A model generated the notes under the pieces. The model was not told where the DNA came from. It saw nothing but the letters and a program-made list of their open reading frames with translations, and did not search any database. A stretch of DNA of 64,000 nt from Thalassotalea sp. Sam97 (GTDB lineage Bacteria; Pseudomonadota; Gammaproteobacteria; Enterobacterales; Alteromonadaceae). The stretch lies in assembly GCF_041379765.1 (NCBI RefSeq), contig NZ_CP166919.1:744001-808000 (forward strand). The letters run 5' to 3'. The translations under genes were made by a program, and so were the position numbers. Shown here in pieces: positions 42,840 through 52,224 of the stretch (its first letter is position 1; each line of letters begins with the position of its first letter).

Positions 42840-43667
42840 ATGGAACAGGTTAATCTATCAACCAGTCAAGAGTTGCGGAGCAGAGTGTATACCGGCACGA
42901 TTCGTCATCGCCGTTTTTTACCTAAAAATCATCATTTCAATTATCGTTTGTACATGCTGGCATTAGATGTCAGAGAAGTGTCCGAACAACGTTCATTTGG
43001 TGGGATTTTTGGCTACAAATGGTACAACCCGGTGCGCTTTGTAGAATCTGATTATGTTATCAATGAGCAAGATAGTCAGCCTTTATCCTTGCAGCAGCGT
43101 ATTGTTAGCAAAGTAAATGAGTTGGGTGGAGATTACCAAGACCACGATATCGTTATGCTGGTACAAGCTCGTTGTTTTGGTGTTTATTTTTCTCCTGCGA
43201 ATTTTTATTTTTGTTATCAACAAGTGCAAGGGCATCGTATTTGTCGCTATATGTTGGCAGAAGTCAGTAATACGCCATGGAATGAGCGGCATTATTATCT
43301 TATCGATATGCAAGGGGATATGTGCGTTGATAAAGATTTTCATGTGTCGCCATTTATGGATTTGGCGATGCAATACCATTGGCGCATAAATCCACCGCGT
43401 GAAAACAACGATAATTTACTGATTCATATCGCAAACAAGCGAGACTCTGGTGACAAATTATTCGATGCCACCTTAGCATTATCGCAACAACCTCTTACGG
43501 CAAAAACGATGATGTCGGTTTGGTTGCAATTACCGGTGATGACCTTAAAAGTGGTGGCGGGCATTTACTATCAGGCGCTTAAACTATTTTTTAAAAGGTT
43601 TAAGTTTGTACCTTATCAGCAGGGTGGAAAATTGGCGGCAAAAACCAATAAAGCGGTACGTAGGTAA
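42840..43667 (+). CDS. DUF1365 family protein
   Basis: 275 aa from ATG 42840. Hallmarks of the family are YTGTIRHRRFLPKNHHFNYRLYMLALD, the PANFYFCY strand, EVSNTPWNERHYYL and KDFHVSPFMDLAMQYHW. No enzyme activity is established. It is regularly found between an FAD oxidoreductase and a Cfa-like methyltransferase, as here. The gene starts 12 bp after the previous stop. The C-terminal end is Lys/Arg-rich with a hydrophobic segment, so membrane association is likely. Confidence 0.88.
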   Translation: MEQVNLSTSQELRSRVYTGTIRHRRFLPKNHHFNYRLYMLALDVREVSEQRSFGGIFGYKWYNPVRFVESDYVINEQDSQPLSLQQRIVSKVNELGGDYQDHDIVMLVQARCFGVYFSPANFYFCYQQVQGHRICRYMLAEVSNTPWNERHYYLIDMQGDMCVDKDFHVSPFMDLAMQYHWRINPPRENNDNLLIHIANKRDSGDKLFDATLALSQQPLTAKTMMSVWLQLPVMTLKVVAGIYYQALKLFFKRFKFVPYQQGGKLAAKTNKAVRR

Positions 43668-43768
43668 GCTTAAAATTAAACTAACAAATAAACGACAAGC
43701 AAACGCGTTAATAAACATAAAGACGTTTGCGTTAATCATGACATTTTAGCAAAGCAGGGAGAAATGAC

Positions 43769-45004
43769 GTGGAAAACATCGTCTCCAAACAACAAATAAA
43801 TACCTTAACTTGGTGGCAAAAACGATGTCGTCAAATTTTATTTTCTATACTGGGTAAGTTGCAGGTAGGCCAGCTGCAAATACATGAAGGTGATCAGGTT
43901 TATCGTTTTGGCCATCCATCTTCTGGTGATGGTAAACCGATTAATGCAGTTATTCACATTAATGATGTTGAAGCCTACTCTCGCTTTGTTCGTGGCGGTG
44001 ATATTGGCGCTGCAGAAGCATTTATTGACGGCTTGTGGTCAAGTCCAGATTTAACCGAAGTGATCCGTTTGTTTGCCAAAGCGCAAGGGCATATGGATCA
44101 AATTGAGGGACGCGTTGCGTGGTTGAACAAAGTCAAAAATAAGCTGTTTCACCGCCGTAACCGCAATTCTAAGCAAGGCTCGAAAAAGAATATTTTAGCG
44201 CATTATGATCTGGGGAATGAGCTTTATACCCGCTTTTTGGATCCGTCGATGATGTACTCGTGTGCGATTTTCAGTGATGGAAATACCGACTTAGCACAAG
44301 CACAGCAACAGAAGCTACGCACGATTTGTGAGCGATTAGAGCTAACGACCGATGATCATTTAATTGAAATAGGCACAGGCTGGGGCGCGTTAGCTATTTA
44401 TGCTGCCGAGCATTACGGTTGTAAAGTCACCACGACCACAATTTCGGAGCAGCAATTTAAGCACGCACAAGCGCTGGTAAAAGAAAAAGGTCTAGAGCAA
44501 CAAATAACCTTGCTTAAAGAAGACTATCGCAACCTTACTGGTCAATACGACAAACTGGTGTCGATAGAGATGATCGAAGCGGTTGGCTATGAATATATGG
44601 ATAGCTTCTTTAGCCAATGTAATGCCTTGTTAAAACCGCAAGGTAAAATGCTAATCCAGGCCATCACCATTGCCGATCAGCGTTTTGATTATTACTTAGC
44701 GAACGTTGATTTTATTCAGCGTTATATATTCCCTGGTGGCTTTTTGCCGTCAATAGAGTTAATGACCAAAAAATTACGCCAACGCACATCAATGGTGCTC
44801 GAACAGCTTGATGATATTGGTTTAGACTACGCGAAAACCTTAGCTTGCTGGCGAGAAAAGTTTTTACAAAACTGGTCACAGCTACCGCAGTTTGGTTATG
44901 ATGAAACCTTTAAGCGCTTATGGTTATATTACTTTGCTTATTGTGAAGGCGCCTTCTTGGAGCGTTCTATCTCTACGGTTCATTTTGTTGCCGTAAAACG
45001 CTAA
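43769..45004 (+). CDS. cfa: Cyclopropane-fatty-acyl-phospholipid synthase family methyltransferase
   Basis: 411 aa. A GTG start follows an AGGGA site. The N-terminal lipid-binding part is followed by the SAM fold with EIGTGWGALAIYAAEHYGCKVTTTTIS and the family blocks HYDLGNELYTRFLDPSMMYSCA and EMIEAVGYEYMDSFF. It transfers a one-carbon unit from S-adenosylmethionine to membrane unsaturated acyl chains. As the last gene of the ChrR block it should help membranes resist singlet oxygen. It ends at a strong terminator. Confidence 0.93.
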   Translation: MENIVSKQQINTLTWWQKRCRQILFSILGKLQVGQLQIHEGDQVYRFGHPSSGDGKPINAVIHINDVEAYSRFVRGGDIGAAEAFIDGLWSSPDLTEVIRLFAKAQGHMDQIEGRVAWLNKVKNKLFHRRNRNSKQGSKKNILAHYDLGNELYTRFLDPSMMYSCAIFSDGNTDLAQAQQQKLRTICERLELTTDDHLIEIGTGWGALAIYAAEHYGCKVTTTTISEQQFKHAQALVKEKGLEQQITLLKEDYRNLTGQYDKLVSIEMIEAVGYEYMDSFFSQCNALLKPQGKMLIQAITIADQRFDYYLANVDFIQRYIFPGGFLPSIELMTKKLRQRTSMVLEQLDDIGLDYAKTLACWREKFLQNWSQLPQFGYDETFKRLWLYYFAYCEGAFLERSISTVHFVAVKR

Positions 45005-45040
45005 AACAACCAATATTTGCGATGGTTGACATTAACCGCT

Positions 45041-45070
45041 AAAAAGCGTGGTTCCTATCACGCTTTTTTG
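45041..45070 (+). terminator. Terminator after cfa
   Basis: AAAAAGCGTG-N8-CACGCTTTTT, 10-bp stem ending in T-run. Confidence 0.87.
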
Positions 45071-45161
45071 TCTTTATAATTAAGCTACATTTACAATGGT
45101 TTTTGGTCGTGGCGAGCCTAGCAGCCTAACACTGTGATCAGATATAGTTCGGTGATTCGTT

Positions 45162-45599
45162 ATGAAAACGTTTAAAAATCTTATTTTAGCTTGTGGCTTA
45201 GTATCAGCCTCAGCTCTTGCTTGTGACAATCATGGCGCGGGCTTTGACCCTATGTTCGGTCATTTTAATGCCAGCCAATTTAACGACCCAATGTTTTCGA
45301 AACCGAGCATCAGTTTAGATTATCAACAGCAAGTACGGTTGACGCCTGATTTACCAGGTGAGGTCAAAGTTGGTTATCGAGTGCCAGCTGATAGCAGCGA
45401 TGTGAAAGTGTTATTCAATACGTCGAGTAAATTAGCATTATTGATTGATGAAAGTATGCCTATAGAACAACAAAATGGCACCTTGAACATTGCTGTTTTG
45501 CCAAAAGGGCAGGGCTATCACACCTTAACGGTTGTGGTTGAAGCTTTGGTAGCAGGCGAACGACAAAGTCGTACGCAAAATATCTATATTAATTTATAA
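45162..45599 (+). CDS. Exported Ig-like protein of unknown function
   Basis: 145 aa with a signal peptide (NLILACGLVSASALACDN). Cleavage could be by signal peptidase I, or the Cys in ALAC could be lipidated. The mature 100-residue part is predicted all-beta (VRLTPDLPGEVKVGYRVPAD, LNIAVLPKGQGYHTLTVVVEA) and looks like one Ig-like domain. No family recognised. Stands alone between cfa and a convergent DUF5062 gene. Confidence 0.65.
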   Translation: MKTFKNLILACGLVSASALACDNHGAGFDPMFGHFNASQFNDPMFSKPSISLDYQQQVRLTPDLPGEVKVGYRVPADSSDVKVLFNTSSKLALLIDESMPIEQQNGTLNIAVLPKGQGYHTLTVVVEALVAGERQSRTQNIYINL

Positions 45600-45616
45600 C
45601 AGGAGCTTGCGTCTTA

Positions 45617-45883
45617 TTATGACGCAAGCGGATGATCTTTAGGTAATTGCTTACTGATCCAAATCGCCAGTTTATGTCTCATCATAGGCTGGCTTTCTTG
45701 ATCTTCGGGTACCGCAACCACCAGCTTATCGTGCACTAATAAGCGATACAGAGCTTCAATTTTTTGTTTGGCATTATCGGTTGCTGCAAAAGTATTAAAT
45801 CCACGCTTTACCGCATAGCTCTCACCAACACGCAATGCGATCTTCACTAATTCGCTTTCATTTTTAATTTTTTTTATGGCCAC
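45617..45883 (-). CDS. DUF5062 family protein
   Basis: 88 aa, small basic helical protein (KKIKNESELVKIALRVGESYAVKRGF; VPEDQESQPMMRHKLAIWISKQLP). It matches the DUF5062 pattern seen in Shewanella, Vibrio and related genera. Function unknown. Single gene. Confidence 0.78.
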   Translation of the reverse strand: MAIKKIKNESELVKIALRVGESYAVKRGFNTFAATDNAKQKIEALYRLLVHDKLVVAVPEDQESQPMMRHKLAIWISKQLPKDHPLAS

Positions 45884-45972
45884 GTTAGTCTCCTCATGGC
45901 TATGCAGATTGCTTTCTTAACGAGTTTAATCAAGCATAGCATTAACAGCGAGCCATAAGCAGTAACTTTCGT

Positions 45973-46659
45973 TTACGTTGTTAAAAACTCGCTACGACTA
46001 GCAGGGTTACTTTTAAAGCAACCGCTTAGGGCGGTGGTTGACGTGGTGGAGTTGCTGTCCATTACACCTCGCGCTTTTACGCAGTAGTGTTTGGCGTTAA
46101 TGCTTACAGCAACGTGCTCAGTGTTTAACAAGGTTTTTAAAGCAATAACAATTTGCTCGGTTAAACGCTCTTGTACTTGAGGTCTGCGGGCAAAAAAGCG
46201 CACAATGCGATTAATTTTACTTAGACCAATAACTTTATCACTTGGTATATAGGCAACTTTGGCAATACCATCAATGGTCACAAAATGGTGTTCACAGGTG
46301 CTGATCACTTCAATGTCTTTTACCACCACCATTTCGTCGATTTGCATTTTATTATCAATGACTGTGATTTTAGGAAACTGACGATAATCAAGACCGCTAA
46401 AGATTTCATTAACGTACATTTTGGCAATGCGATGTGGGGTTTCTTGTAAACTATCATCATTAAGGTCTAAGCCAAGCGTTTCACAAATTTCGGTGAACGA
46501 AGCTTTGAGTTGTTGGTATTTATCTTCCGTAGCTACTTGCTTGTCGAGCATAGGCGTTTCCAGCCCAGCATCAATTAATGCTTGTCGTACGGCTTTCGCT
46601 TCATTACTGATTTGCATGTCGTCCTGATAAAGTGTTACTGCGCTATTTTGTGTACTCAT
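45973..46659 (-). CDS. folE: GTP cyclohydrolase I
   Basis: 228 aa. Zinc and active-site motifs are present: [43 protein letters not shown] and [12 protein letters not shown] (zinc Cys). It converts GTP to dihydroneopterin triphosphate. It is the last gene of the minus-strand cluster folX-folM-folE, with 49 bp to folM, so it probably feeds tetrahydromonapterin rather than folate. AGGAA precedes the ATG. Confidence 0.95.
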   Translation of the reverse strand: MSTQNSAVTLYQDDMQISNEAKAVRQALIDAGLETPMLDKQVATEDKYQQLKASFTEICETLGLDLNDDSLQETPHRIAKMYVNEIFSGLDYRQFPKITVIDNKMQIDEMVVVKDIEVISTCEHHFVTIDGIAKVAYIPSDKVIGLSKINRIVRFFARRPQVQERLTEQIVIALKTLLNTEHVAVSINAKHYCVKARGVMDSNSTTSTTALSGCFKSNPASRSEFLTT

Positions 46660-46708
46660 AGTATTCCTAGCTTTGACCCTGTACTGATATTCAGTCTTTC
46701 AACGTAAG

Positions 46709-47431
46709 TTATTTTAGGTGTCTACCGCCATCTAAGTTTAAGGTTCGGCCGTTGAAGTAGCGACTATTTAAAATAAACTCTATTGCTTCAACACCTTCTT
46801 GCTCTCCAGGAACAATACCAAGCAAAGACTTTTTCATGGTCTTTTCTCGATAGGCATTGTCGTCCCATTCGTTAAACATAAGCAGAGAAGGCGCGACACT
46901 GTTTACCTTAACCTTCGGCGCTAATTTACTGGCAAAAGACAGAGTGAGGTTGTCTAAAGCGGCTTTACTAGCAGCGTAAGCGATATGTTTGTGACTGCCT
47001 TTCTCTACGATGTAATCGGTTAAATGGATTATGTCAGCGCATTGATTATTTTTAGCATGATATGTCTCCAAGGCCTCACTCATGGCTAAATTGATTTGGT
47101 ATGGCGCTTGAACATGCACTTGCATCATTTGTTGCATCAAGTCGGCGGCGGGCTGATTGTCATTTTCTGGGTGCCAATCGGAGGCGTTGTGGATAATGGC
47201 GCGAATGTTGTTGTATTGACTTAGTACGCTATCAATAAAGCTACTAATGCCTTGGTTTGTGGCAAAGTCAGCTTGAATACAGTCAGCGCCACGTTGTTGT
47301 AATTCAACGATGCCAGGCTTTAAGTGACGGTAGCTGACAATAAGGTGATAGCCTTGCTTGAGCAGTGATTTGGCAAGAGCCAAGCCGAGGCGTTGGCCTG
47401 CGCCAGTAATGATGATGTTACCTTTGCTCAT
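46709..47431 (-). CDS. folM: Dihydromonapterin reductase
   Basis: 240 aa SDR. The cofactor loop is TGAGQRLGLALAKSL (the G-x-R-x-G form of FolM/pteridine reductases). The active site is Tyr-x-x-x-Lys in HIAYAASKAALDN. Ends GRTLNLDGGRHLK. It reduces dihydromonapterin to tetrahydromonapterin, the cofactor of phenylalanine hydroxylase in related bacteria. It lies 3 bp after folX. Confidence 0.9.
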   Translation of the reverse strand: MSKGNIIITGAGQRLGLALAKSLLKQGYHLIVSYRHLKPGIVELQQRGADCIQADFATNQGISSFIDSVLSQYNNIRAIIHNASDWHPENDNQPAADLMQQMMQVHVQAPYQINLAMSEALETYHAKNNQCADIIHLTDYIVEKGSHKHIAYAASKAALDNLTLSFASKLAPKVKVNSVAPSLLMFNEWDDNAYREKTMKKSLLGIVPGEQEGVEAIEFILNSRYFNGRTLNLDGGRHLK

Positions 47432-47434
47432 GCT

Positions 47435-47842
47435 TTATCGGCTTGCACTGAGTGTTAACGATACCGAATCGGCGAAGCGCAGCGCATGAGGCTTTTCAAC
47501 GGTGACTTTAGCGCGACTTACCGAAGGGTGTTGCATACAAATTTCCAACAAATCTTTGGTGAGCTTTTCGAGTAACTTAAAATGTCCCTCTTCAACATGA
47601 TGAATCATCGCTTTGGTAATGGTTTTATAGTTTAGCGCTTGTGATTCCTCGTCGGTTTTACAGGCGTCGTCAGCGGGGTACTTAATTTGCGCGTTAATAA
47701 TAATGTCTTGTTGCTTAGTGAGTTCTTCAGGATTAAAGCCAATGTATGTGCGTAGTCGCAAATTGATGATGTCGATAGTCGCCTCATCGAGGGTCAATGA
47801 AGACTGTTCTGTTTGGTTGTTAATAGCTTGCACGTTTTCCAT
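47435..47842 (-). CDS. folX: Dihydroneopterin triphosphate 2'-epimerase
   Basis: 135 aa, FolB/FolX fold: IINLRLRTYIGFNPEELTKQQDIIINAQI, YKTITKAMIHHVEEGHFKLLEKL, VEKPHALRFADSVSLTL. The context with folM and a GTP cyclohydrolase indicates FolX, which epimerises dihydroneopterin triphosphate to the monapterin form. First gene of the operon. Confidence 0.87.
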   Translation of the reverse strand: MENVQAINNQTEQSSLTLDEATIDIINLRLRTYIGFNPEELTKQQDIIINAQIKYPADDACKTDEESQALNYKTITKAMIHHVEEGHFKLLEKLTKDLLEICMQHPSVSRAKVTVEKPHALRFADSVSLTLSASR

Positions 47843-48034
47843 TGTTATCTCTATGTGATCGTTATTAGTATTGTTATCGTTAAATTTTTGCTGTTAAGTA
47901 TGCTTACAGACACGACCATATTAGGCATATGGCAGTGTCTCTTATTAAAGAGTATTTGAGTAACGAATGCTAGCTTATACGCAGTAATAGCGAAAAACGA
48001 TGACTTACTTATTCAGAGTTTTGCGTTAAAAAGG
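47843..48034. other. Divergent intergenic region
   Basis: About 190 bp of a 312-bp gap between folX and the GAF gene; the rest carries the GAF promoter and MetJ operator described separately. No other signal recognised. Confidence 0.4.
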
Positions 48035-48062
48035 TTGGCAAGGTTATGGATTGATGTATAAT
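48035..48062 (+). promoter_or_regulatory. Promoter of the GAF gene
   Basis: TTGGCA-N16-TATAAT: near-consensus -35 and perfect -10 at 48035-48040 and 48057-48062. The predicted start of transcription is near 48069, just before the MetJ operator. Confidence 0.7.
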
Positions 48063-48074
48063 TTAAAGATGTTT

Positions 48075-48090
48075 AGACGTCCAAACGTCT
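48075..48090 (+). promoter_or_regulatory. MetJ operator (two met boxes)
   Basis: AGACGTCC-AAACGTCT is two adjacent 8-bp met boxes (consensus AGACGTCT) differing at one and one positions. It lies just after the predicted start of transcription. MetJ with S-adenosylmethionine would repress here. Confidence 0.83.
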
Positions 48091-48154
48091 AATTTTGTAG
48101 TGAGAAAGTAATAAAGCTTTCTCGATAACACTTCGCTGTAGGTAATAAAAATAT

Positions 48155-48871
48155 ATGCGCTTATTCGATATTCTTGGTGTTTTGTACGAACCAATTAATG
48201 TGCTTGATAATCATGAGCACCTACTCACGTACATAGAGCCTAAATTAAATGACGACGGGACTTGTCCTATTTTCAAAGAGCCAGGAAATACCTATGACCT
48301 AGCACAGTATGTCGCAGATGTTGAAGGTATTAGCGAAGCTGAACAACGCGCAAATTTACTCGATTTATTGGCTCGTTTAAGCCGCTTGGTGCGCTGGATT
48401 CACGTTAAAACCGACGTTGCTTGGTTTGGTATTTACTTACGACACGGTGATAAGTTGGTTAAGTATGTTTATAACGGTGAGATGAGTAAGGCGGAATTTG
48501 AAATTTCAGAAGCGTATTTAGAGAAGTCTATTAATACCCGCGTGATTATGGAAAAACGCCCATATTATATCGCTGATGTCGAGACTTACACTGGGCCGTA
48601 CTATCGATGTGATGCAAAGGTGAAGTCAGAGTTATGTTGTCCTATTTTTGCTCCAGATGGGCAAGTTATCGGTATTTTTGACAGTGAAGATCATCGTAAA
48701 AACTTCTTCGATGACAAAATTGACTTTATTTCTATGAAAGTGCGTCGCGCTATTGAGATTTTTTTAGAAGATCACCCGTACATCACTCATTCAAAAGCCT
48801 TTAATATTGCGGATGATGTATTTTCAAATAGCATCGATATGCAAAAGGTCACTTCAAGTTTACACGTGTAA
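48155..48871 (+). CDS. GAF-domain protein related to free-methionine-(R)-sulfoxide reductase
   Basis: 238 aa. The C-terminal 150 residues form a GAF domain resembling fRMsr (TDVAWFGIYL, GPYYRCDAKVKSELCCPIF, GQVIGIFDSEDH). The Cys in RCDA sits where E. coli fRMsr has Cys118. The other two conserved cysteines (84 and 94) have no clear equivalents, though SELCC offers others. The N-terminal 85 residues are an extra helical region absent from the 165-aa E. coli enzyme. The MetJ operator supports a methionine-linked job. It ends at a hairpin terminator. Confidence 0.8.
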   Translation: MRLFDILGVLYEPINVLDNHEHLLTYIEPKLNDDGTCPIFKEPGNTYDLAQYVADVEGISEAEQRANLLDLLARLSRLVRWIHVKTDVAWFGIYLRHGDKLVKYVYNGEMSKAEFEISEAYLEKSINTRVIMEKRPYYIADVETYTGPYYRCDAKVKSELCCPIFAPDGQVIGIFDSEDHRKNFFDDKIDFISMKVRRAIEIFLEDHPYITHSKAFNIADDVFSNSIDMQKVTSSLHV

Positions 48872-48889
48872 ATATCGTTTACATTGTTT

Positions 48890-48927
48890 ATGCCAACAAC
48901 ATGTTTGTATATGTTGTTGGCATTTTC
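48890..48927 (+). terminator. Terminator after the GAF gene
   Basis: ATGCCAACAACAT/ATGTTGTTGGCAT, 13-bp perfect stem with an 8-nt loop, then TTTTC. Confidence 0.87.
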
Positions 48928-48932
48928 GCTTT

Positions 48933-49201
48933 CTAGAGCGTGTTGATCTTTCAGGGTTAAATTTTGTTCGAATTAAATGCATTTTTATCGCGGCACTTGT
49001 GATACGCATAGTTATTCTACGCACAGAGCAAGTAACAATGAAAAAAATGCATTTAAACGAATCCAAAGGACAGCGTTTATGACGCCTTTCTATTGTTTTA
49101 TCAATTACTTATGTGGAGTACCCACACAACATAAGCTCTGCCTTGTATAAAAACATCATAAATTGCTGCAAAAACAACCTCAAAAGATGAACACGCTCTA
49201 G
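48933..49201. mobile_element. MITE-like element, copy 2
   Basis: 269 bp, nearly identical to 35101-35368. The ends are CTAGAGCGTGTTGATCTTTC at the left and CTAGAGCGTGTTCATCTTTT reading inward from the right. A CTAG tetranucleotide stands at both ends. It lies between convergent genes, 15 bp after the glgA stop. Confidence 0.83.
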
Positions 49202-49215
49202 TGAAGTTATTACCG

Positions 49216-50778
49216 TTACGATGCCTGAATTTGATATAGCTCGCTAATGTACTGTTTTATGCATGCATCCCAGTAAAATCGCTGTGCCTTTGCGTGTTTA
49301 CACATTTTGGCAAAATCAGCAGGGCTGTTTTTAAACATCTGCAACGCCAGCTCTACTTGTGTTAATAAGTCATCTGTTTGTTCGATGATGGAATTTCCGG
49401 AAAACAAAAAGCCAGTATCGAGATGCGTTATGGTATCGTTAAGACCGCCAATTTGATGAGCGATAACCGGCATACCTGCGCGCATGGCTTGCATTTGCGA
49501 AATACCACAGGGCTCGAATGAGCTTGGCATAAAAAACACATCGCCATTAACATATAAATGTTCAGCCAAACCGGCACAAAAGCCATTAATAAATAAAAGG
49601 TTATTATGACGTTGCATAACCTGAGTCATGCGTTGTTCAAGCTGACTGTCTCCCGATCCTAATACGATCATACGGCCACCAAATTTCGCTAAGAGCTTTA
49701 ATACATCGTCAATAATGATGCCTTGATGTCCCGGTTCAAACAACAATTGAACTTTTTGCCCTGTTAAACGCCCGACACTGATGACCAGTGGCCCTGTAGT
49801 TTTTTGCGTTTGCCAATCTTGGCAGCGTTGCTCTGCTAAGTAATGAGCGGCTTTCACGTACTCATCGCTACCGTGTAAACGTTGTAGCCGCTGAAGAATT
49901 AGCGTTATTAACTCTTTGCTAGAAACCGGCTCTGGAAATGTAGAGTCATAGTCACAGCCATTTAAAATGCCCACCAAACGATTTTGCGCAGCAGCATTTT
50001 GCAGATCCGCTTCTAACCCCTCGCCACCGATAAAACCACGACTCGGATCACTGGCTAGCATCACTTCTTGGCGATACGTTGGCGACACCACGTGCACACT
50101 GTCAACTAAATTAATGGCTGCTCGCGTTGGATTTAAGCAATCAATATAACGAGGATCGGCAATGAGTTCACTGTCGTAGCTTAGCGTTGGAAACCAGCTG
50201 TGTAAGGACGATTGTGTTGCGTGTAATGGACGGATCCCTTGAATCGCTAAATTATGAATAGAATAAACGCTGCGGATATCTTTTATAGACTGATAGCGCG
50301 GTTCGTAGTGGCTTAAAATAGCAACTAAGGCGCTATGCCAGTCATGTAAGTGCAGCACGTCATATTGCTCATGCCATGCATCAATCAGTAGTTCACAGGT
50401 TGCTGCGCAAAACAGTGCGAACTTATTGGCATCGCTATAAAATGGCTTGTCATGGCCATCATCGTGATAAATTTTACCTGGCGTATCGGTGCAAAATAAC
50501 TTACTTTCCAGTACAAAATGACGCACATTGTTATCACCAACTTCGGTTAGTTGGTATAAATCTACCGCTTCAATACTTTCTCGAAACGGTACATACAGGG
50601 TGTGTAAGTGTTTGCTTGGGTTATTAAATGCATGGTATTGATAGCCAGGAGTAATGACATCAACTTGCATACCTTGCTTTACTAAAAATTTGGGGATGTC
50701 ACGAATGACATCACCAATACCGCCGACTTTACCGCGCGGTAGTGCATCATTTTCAGATGCCACCATCAAAATACGCAT
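49216..50778 (-). CDS. glgA: Glycogen synthase (ADP-glucose)
   Basis: 520 aa GT5 family. ADP-glucose binding motif KVGGIGDVIRD near the N-terminus, HDWHSALV, and the C-terminal SSFEPCGISQMQAMRAGMPVIAHQIGGLNDT block with the catalytic Glu. It is longer than E. coli GlgA (477) mainly in loops. It elongates alpha-1,4-glucan from ADP-glucose made by GlgC, encoded 8 bp upstream on the same strand. Confidence 0.93.
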   Translation of the reverse strand: MRILMVASENDALPRGKVGGIGDVIRDIPKFLVKQGMQVDVITPGYQYHAFNNPSKHLHTLYVPFRESIEAVDLYQLTEVGDNNVRHFVLESKLFCTDTPGKIYHDDGHDKPFYSDANKFALFCAATCELLIDAWHEQYDVLHLHDWHSALVAILSHYEPRYQSIKDIRSVYSIHNLAIQGIRPLHATQSSLHSWFPTLSYDSELIADPRYIDCLNPTRAAINLVDSVHVVSPTYRQEVMLASDPSRGFIGGEGLEADLQNAAAQNRLVGILNGCDYDSTFPEPVSSKELITLILQRLQRLHGSDEYVKAAHYLAEQRCQDWQTQKTTGPLVISVGRLTGQKVQLLFEPGHQGIIIDDVLKLLAKFGGRMIVLGSGDSQLEQRMTQVMQRHNNLLFINGFCAGLAEHLYVNGDVFFMPSSFEPCGISQMQAMRAGMPVIAHQIGGLNDTITHLDTGFLFSGNSIIEQTDDLLTQVELALQMFKNSPADFAKMCKHAKAQRFYWDACIKQYISELYQIQAS

Positions 50779-50786
50779 AGTTATTA

Positions 50787-52127
50787 TTATATTTGCTCTA
50801 GTTGTTCATCACGTTTTGCTTCAACTTGGCTTGTTGCCTGGGCTGCAACTTGTTTTTTCAGTTGCTTTTCTAGGTAGTTACTGATCATATCACGGGTAAC
50901 GAGTACGACGCCTTTTTCCGTAACGCGAAAGCCATTCTCCCTATCTTGCTCATGATTAATGCCAATTTGTAGACCCTCAGGGACATTAACGCTACGATCG
51001 ATGATGGTTTTTTTAATGGTGCAATTTCTGGCGATTGTGGCACCTGGTAGAATCACTGCTTGATCGATGTCACAGTATGAGTTTACCCGTACATGTGAAA
51101 ATAACACCGAATTTTTTACGGTAGAACCCGACACAATAGCGCCACCTGATACGGTTGAGTTAATCGCTGCACCGACGCGTCCATCTTCATCAAACACAAA
51201 TTTAGCCGGTGCTGTTTGTTCTTGATAAGTCCAAATAGGCCATGCAGCATCATACATATTTAATTGCGGCTCTGGCTCTACCAGCTCCATATTTGCTTCC
51301 CAGAATGAATCTAGTGTACCTACATCACGCCAGTAGGGTTGACCGCCTGTTTGCGAGTCAACAAATGGGAATGCATATACTTTATGCGATTTAATAATGG
51401 CAGGAATGATGTCGTGACCAAAATCTTTACTGGATGACTCTTTGGCATTGTCTTTGCGAAGTTGTTCAAATAAAAACTCGGTATTAAATACGTAGTTACC
51501 CATAGACGCTAACGCTACGCCTGGCTTACCTGGTACTTCATTGGGTTGGGCTGGCTTTTCATCGAAGCGTTTTACACGGTTTTGTTCATCGACTGTCATC
51601 ACCCCAAACGAGCCTGCTGCTTCTTCGGTAGGGACTTCAATACAACACACCGTCATATCGGCGCCTGTTTCAACATGCTTAGCGATTAAATCACCGTAAT
51701 CCATACGGTAGACATGATCACCTGATAAAATCATCACGTATTTTGGGAGTTCATGACGAATGATATCAATATTTTGAAATACCGCATCAGCGGTACCAGT
51801 ATACCAGCTATCACCGTAGCGTTGCGATGCCGGTAATATTTCTACTGATTCACCTAATTCTTTTTTAAAGTGGCCCCAGGCGCGATTGATATGGCGAATT
51901 AATGAGTGAGACTTATATTGTGTTGCAATGCCAACGCGACGAATACCAGAGTTGATGCAATTTGATAAAGGGAAATCAATGATGCGGAACTTACCACCAA
52001 AAAATGTTGCTGGTTTTGCGCGCCAATCCGTTAACTCATGCAATCGAGAACCTTTGCCGCCGGCGAGGATTAATGCATAAGTATCCCGAGTTAGGTTACT
52101 GATATAACGATGAGAAGTAATTGGCAT
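50787..52127 (-). CDS. glgC: Glucose-1-phosphate adenylyltransferase
   Basis: 446 aa. N-terminal nucleotidyltransferase motif [44 protein letters not shown] (shown in parts: [23 protein letters not shown]), with [12 protein letters not shown] and a C-terminal left-handed beta-helix. The effector-binding residues around the N-terminal Lys/Arg are present. It makes ADP-glucose, the first committed step of glycogen synthesis. Forms an operon with glgA; AAGGA lies upstream. Confidence 0.93.
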   Translation of the reverse strand: MPITSHRYISNLTRDTYALILAGGKGSRLHELTDWRAKPATFFGGKFRIIDFPLSNCINSGIRRVGIATQYKSHSLIRHINRAWGHFKKELGESVEILPASQRYGDSWYTGTADAVFQNIDIIRHELPKYVMILSGDHVYRMDYGDLIAKHVETGADMTVCCIEVPTEEAAGSFGVMTVDEQNRVKRFDEKPAQPNEVPGKPGVALASMGNYVFNTEFLFEQLRKDNAKESSSKDFGHDIIPAIIKSHKVYAFPFVDSQTGGQPYWRDVGTLDSFWEANMELVEPEPQLNMYDAAWPIWTYQEQTAPAKFVFDEDGRVGAAINSTVSGGAIVSGSTVKNSVLFSHVRVNSYCDIDQAVILPGATIARNCTIKKTIIDRSVNVPEGLQIGINHEQDRENGFRVTEKGVVLVTRDMISNYLEKQLKKQVAAQATSQVEAKRDEQLEQI

Positions 52128-52224
52128 AGCGTATCCTTTTATAAGAGCTTTTCGATATTGGAAATGTTTACATAGTTAATATTACGAGAATTGGCGAGTG
52201 TATATAACGGCTCGCCATAATGGT

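Noticed and set aside
48807..49082. A 91-codon plus-strand frame across the GAF gene end and MITE
   Set aside because: Half is antisense-like shadow of the GAF gene end in another frame and half is MITE DNA; no ribosome binding site.
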